DNA of 6,589 nucleotides, taken from G963677915 sp963677915 (GTDB lineage: Bacteria; Bacillota; Clostridia; Lachnospirales; Vallitaleaceae). The position numbers were made by a program, and so were the translations under genes. The notes beneath the pieces are model-generated. The model saw nothing but the letters and a program-made list of their open reading frames with translations, was not told the DNA's origin and made no database searches. The stretch spans positions 1 to 6,589 of the forward strand of contig CAXXGE010000012.1 in assembly GCA_963677915.2 (NCBI GenBank), written 5' to 3'. Positions 5,301-6,589 of this stretch are shown piece after piece. Positions within the stretch are counted from its first letter, which is position 1, and each line of letters begins with the position of its first letter.

Positions 5301-6589
5301 TCATGTTTTGGTACTTTTCCATATCCGCCGCCTTGATATTCAGGTACTTCGCCTCTACTTCACTCCTGGCCACAGCCAGCCAGAATGCCACATCACAGGT
5401 CTTGCCGGAAGCATACTTTTCAACCAATTCCATAATGCCCTCTTTGCTGTCAGCCACCATGGTCACAAAGGACACACGTATGTCTTCACCTGCTTCCAGA
5501 TCCAGTTGGACACGCAAGCTCATAATAGGATCAAGCACGGCTCCTGTTGTATTAGATAAGGGCTTGTCCCTTTCAATCATGATCGGATTGCTGACATTGC
5601 GCCCCCTTCCGACAAACTGCATCCGGTCCGTTTCATATTGTATCTCGCCGCTTGTTTCCCCCCCGGCAACGGGCATGTGTGCGATCCACATCACTTTATC
5701 TTCTGCGCTTCTTGCTCTTCTGTTGGCGATAAGTGCCTTGTTCTCTGCGTTGAATCGGGTTTCAACAAACAGGTTGCTAAAAGCCGGATGTGCCAAATCA
5801 CTGTTCTGAGTGGTTAGAACCACCTCGCAGTAGCTGGTGAGTTCAAGGCTGCACGGCGTTTCCCCGTTATTCTTGAGCTTGATTCTCCTTATCTCGGCGT
5901 TGTCACTGGAGGCGACAATCACTTCCGTGGTCGTTTCAATCAACCCATCCGTTCTTTTATAGACTGCCTTGTCCCCGGTAAATACAACCTCATAGCTGTC
6001 CGGCATCGTTTTGACAGGGCAATAAGTGGATGACCAGATTCGGTTTTCTTCCTTGTTCTTGACATAGAAAAATGTACCGTAGCCGTCAATGACCTGGTCC
6101 TGCCTCCATCTGGTCACTGCCATGTTTTTCATTCTACTGTAGCCGGTTCCTCTATCCGTCGTCATTACCGAGTAATTGCCGTTGGATAGGATATGGGCCG
6201 AAGGAAGCGGTTCGCTGATCCCGGTCAGCCGTCTGTAGGAGCCTCTGTCTTTATGCACCTTCCCTTTATAAGGCAATATTTTTTCCTTGCTTTCTTTGGT
6301 GATGACCACATTTATGGGAACACGCTCTTGCAGAAGTAATTTGGCGGCTTTCACGTGGGGATCTGCTGAAAACCTCTCTTGCATGATGTTGTTGTTCAAA
6401 TAATTGTTGAGTGCCATCAGCGTCATCCCCTGATGATGGGCCATGTAGCTTTTGATGATGACCGGCTTTGAATCCATACCGAGTCGCTCCGGTGTAAAGT
6501 CGATTGATTCGTAATAGCCGTAAGGACCCTCCAGCCCTAGTGATTTGAGAACCTGTATATTGGCGAAAGCATCCGCAGGGGCAACCATC
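2368..6589 (-). CDS. NdvB-like cyclic beta-1,2-glucan synthase / GH94 phosphorylase, 5'-truncated by the window
   Basis: At least 1,406 residues are visible, and the gene continues beyond the right edge. The first Met in view aligns with the middle of the family's VVAP-type motif, so it is internal and not the start. Residues 1 to about 90 are the end of a glycoamylase-type domain (YGYYESIDFTPERL, IIKSYMAHHQGMTLMAL). Residues about 130-400 are a first GH94-type beta-sandwich, followed by a rudimentary half-module (LWAYGISGDNPIVLV, AHEYWRLKGLNVEL, about 456-503). Residues about 600-900 are a second sandwich (NGLGGF, NVIANPAFGF, LTPWSNDPVSDQPGE). Residues about 915-1335 are the (alpha/alpha)6 catalytic barrel: SGGAFGFRDQLQD (947-959), the catalytic Asp in GTGDWNDGMN (1083-1092), ENGGQYTHAADW with a likely phosphate-binding His1245, and YTGSASW (1311-1317). 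A small C-terminal beta domain follows. Known: NdvB/ChvB/Cgs proteins make cyclic beta-1,2-glucan and use GH94 phosphorolysis to set chain length; other GH94 enzymes phosphorolyse beta-1,2-oligoglucans. The N-terminal GT84 transferase and membrane region that would decide between them is outside the window. Confidence 0.92.
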   Translation of the reverse strand, partial: MVAPADAFANIQVLKSLGLEGPYGYYESIDFTPERLGMDSKPVIIKSYMAHHQGMTLMALNNYLNNNIMQERFSADPHVKAAKLLLQERVPINVVITKESKEKILPYKGKVHKDRGSYRRLTGISEPLPSAHILSNGNYSVMTTDRGTGYSRMKNMAVTRWRQDQVIDGYGTFFYVKNKEENRIWSSTYCPVKTMPDSYEVVFTGDKAVYKRTDGLIETTTEVIVASSDNAEIRRIKLKNNGETPCSLELTSYCEVVLTTQNSDLAHPAFSNLFVETRFNAENKALIANRRARSAEDKVMWIAHMPVAGGETSGEIQYETDRMQFVGRGRNVSNPIMIERDKPLSNTTGAVLDPIMSLRVQLDLEAGEDIRVSFVTMVADSKEGIMELVEKYASGKTCDVAFWLAVARSEVEAKYLNIKAADMEKYQNMIADILFLSPTRRKSTAYIQGNHKGQDALWAYGISGDNPIVLVILDNIEEVQILFEVLKAHEYWRLKGLNVELAILIREENSYSNPLSTLVKDIVYTNQTGNAQRGQGDVFILNENSMAENDIYLLSAVARLILLGNGETMGSQMAIEPQSNPLPLIEGDAVADGQQAVKPSTYYMYKEDNLHFSNGLGGFDQDETSYLIQLEKDQTTPAPWANVIANPAFGFIVTESGGGYTWCGNSRENKLTPWSNDPVSDQPGETFYIRDESLNVWSPTPLPIREKELYKIRHGFGYTEFQHESHDLYQRLTQFVPVEGAVKISLIHLKNEGERVKSLSIMYYAVPVMGVEPGVTGAHLISSQLEKGTLVAENHYNQEFKGQIMFMDASLPERTVTGNRNEVFESGCNIYPSALKRTGLSNTVGAGYNPCMAMEVSVEIQPGDAADLVFVLGAAVDKEAATQTIGSCISLEQANYLLDEVKRFWQDKLQVIQVYTSDSSMNIMMNGWLQYQVISCRLWARSAFYQSGGAFGFRDQLQDCLALAPIWPQIVKEQLLKHAKHQFVEGDVLHWWHEPSDKGMRTRISDDYLWLPFVTADYVITTGDEGILNLQVPFVEDDVLKPDEEEKYMAPRRSDQTETLYKHCLLSLDHGLNFGGQGLPLMGTGDWNDGMNRVGNGNKGESVWLAWFLYATLQKFIPVCSLMGDSQRAMQYKKICADLARDIDNSAWDGNWYKRAFFDNGQDLGSAHNSECQIDSLAQSWAVISGAGDPKRAKMAMHSLEEYLVNREEGLIKLLTPPFNDSDLEPGYIKGYLPGVRENGGQYTHAADWVVEAFAKLGDGDKAFELFGLINPINHTRTNHEISVYKVEPYVMAADVYGNYPHAGRGGWTWYTGSASWTYKVGLESILGFKKAGDQLIVDPCIPKSLTDYFMKYRFVDTIYEIQVLNPEHIQKGVKTTTLDGVLQKTNAITMINDGKTHRMEVIMGL

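Noticed and set aside
5258..5809. 183-codon plus-strand open frame opposite the GH94 gene
   Set aside because: It is antisense to strongly conserved NdvB/GH94 coding sequence and has no recognisable domain; a shadow of codon use on the other strand.
6586..6588. ATG at the right edge as the true start of the GH94 protein
   Set aside because: The residues that follow are the interior of a glycoamylase domain, so the gene must extend beyond the window.
1..6589. CRISPR array, tRNA or rRNA genes
   Set aside because: No regularly spaced repeats and no tRNA cloverleaf or rRNA sequence were seen.

Overview
The window looks like chromosomal DNA of a low-to-moderate GC Firmicute, probably a Clostridia-type anaerobe. 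The basis is consensus-like promoters, a strong GAGGAGG ribosome binding site, an IS256-family element of the type common in that group, and the style of the NdvB-like glucan gene. The genus cannot be fixed from this sequence.

Layout. Bases 1-300 hold no convincing complete gene. Bases 61-172 can fold into a nested three-way-junction structure followed by a separate hairpin, and a short orphan open tail lies on the minus strand at 228-308. Bases 308-1472 are a decayed IS256-family insertion sequence. It has imperfect terminal inverted repeats, a probable 7-bp target duplication, and a transposase broken by two internal deletions, each with a short direct-repeat (microhomology) joint. Bases 1505-6589 are a two-gene minus-strand operon. 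The upstream gene is a very large NdvB-like protein whose 5' end is outside the window; it has the end of a glycoamylase domain, two GH94-type sugar-binding modules and a GH94 phosphorylase barrel. The downstream gene is a soluble GGDEF diguanylate cyclase with an intact product-inhibition site.

How the parts relate. The GH94 stop codon and the GGDEF start codon overlap as ATGA, so the cyclase is probably translationally coupled to the glucan enzyme. This suggests that beta-glucan synthesis or trimming and cyclic di-GMP signalling are linked in this organism. The IS landed just beyond the operon's 3' end. Its right end supplies a -35 box which, with host DNA, forms a good hybrid promoter pointing antisense into the operon. 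It overlaps a minus-strand promoter that starts inside the last codons of the cyclase gene and now fires into the IS.

The most unusual observations are the ATGA-coupled GH94-GGDEF pair, the IS-made antisense promoter overlapping a native promoter, the paired microhomology deletions in the transposase, and the unassigned structured region at the left end.
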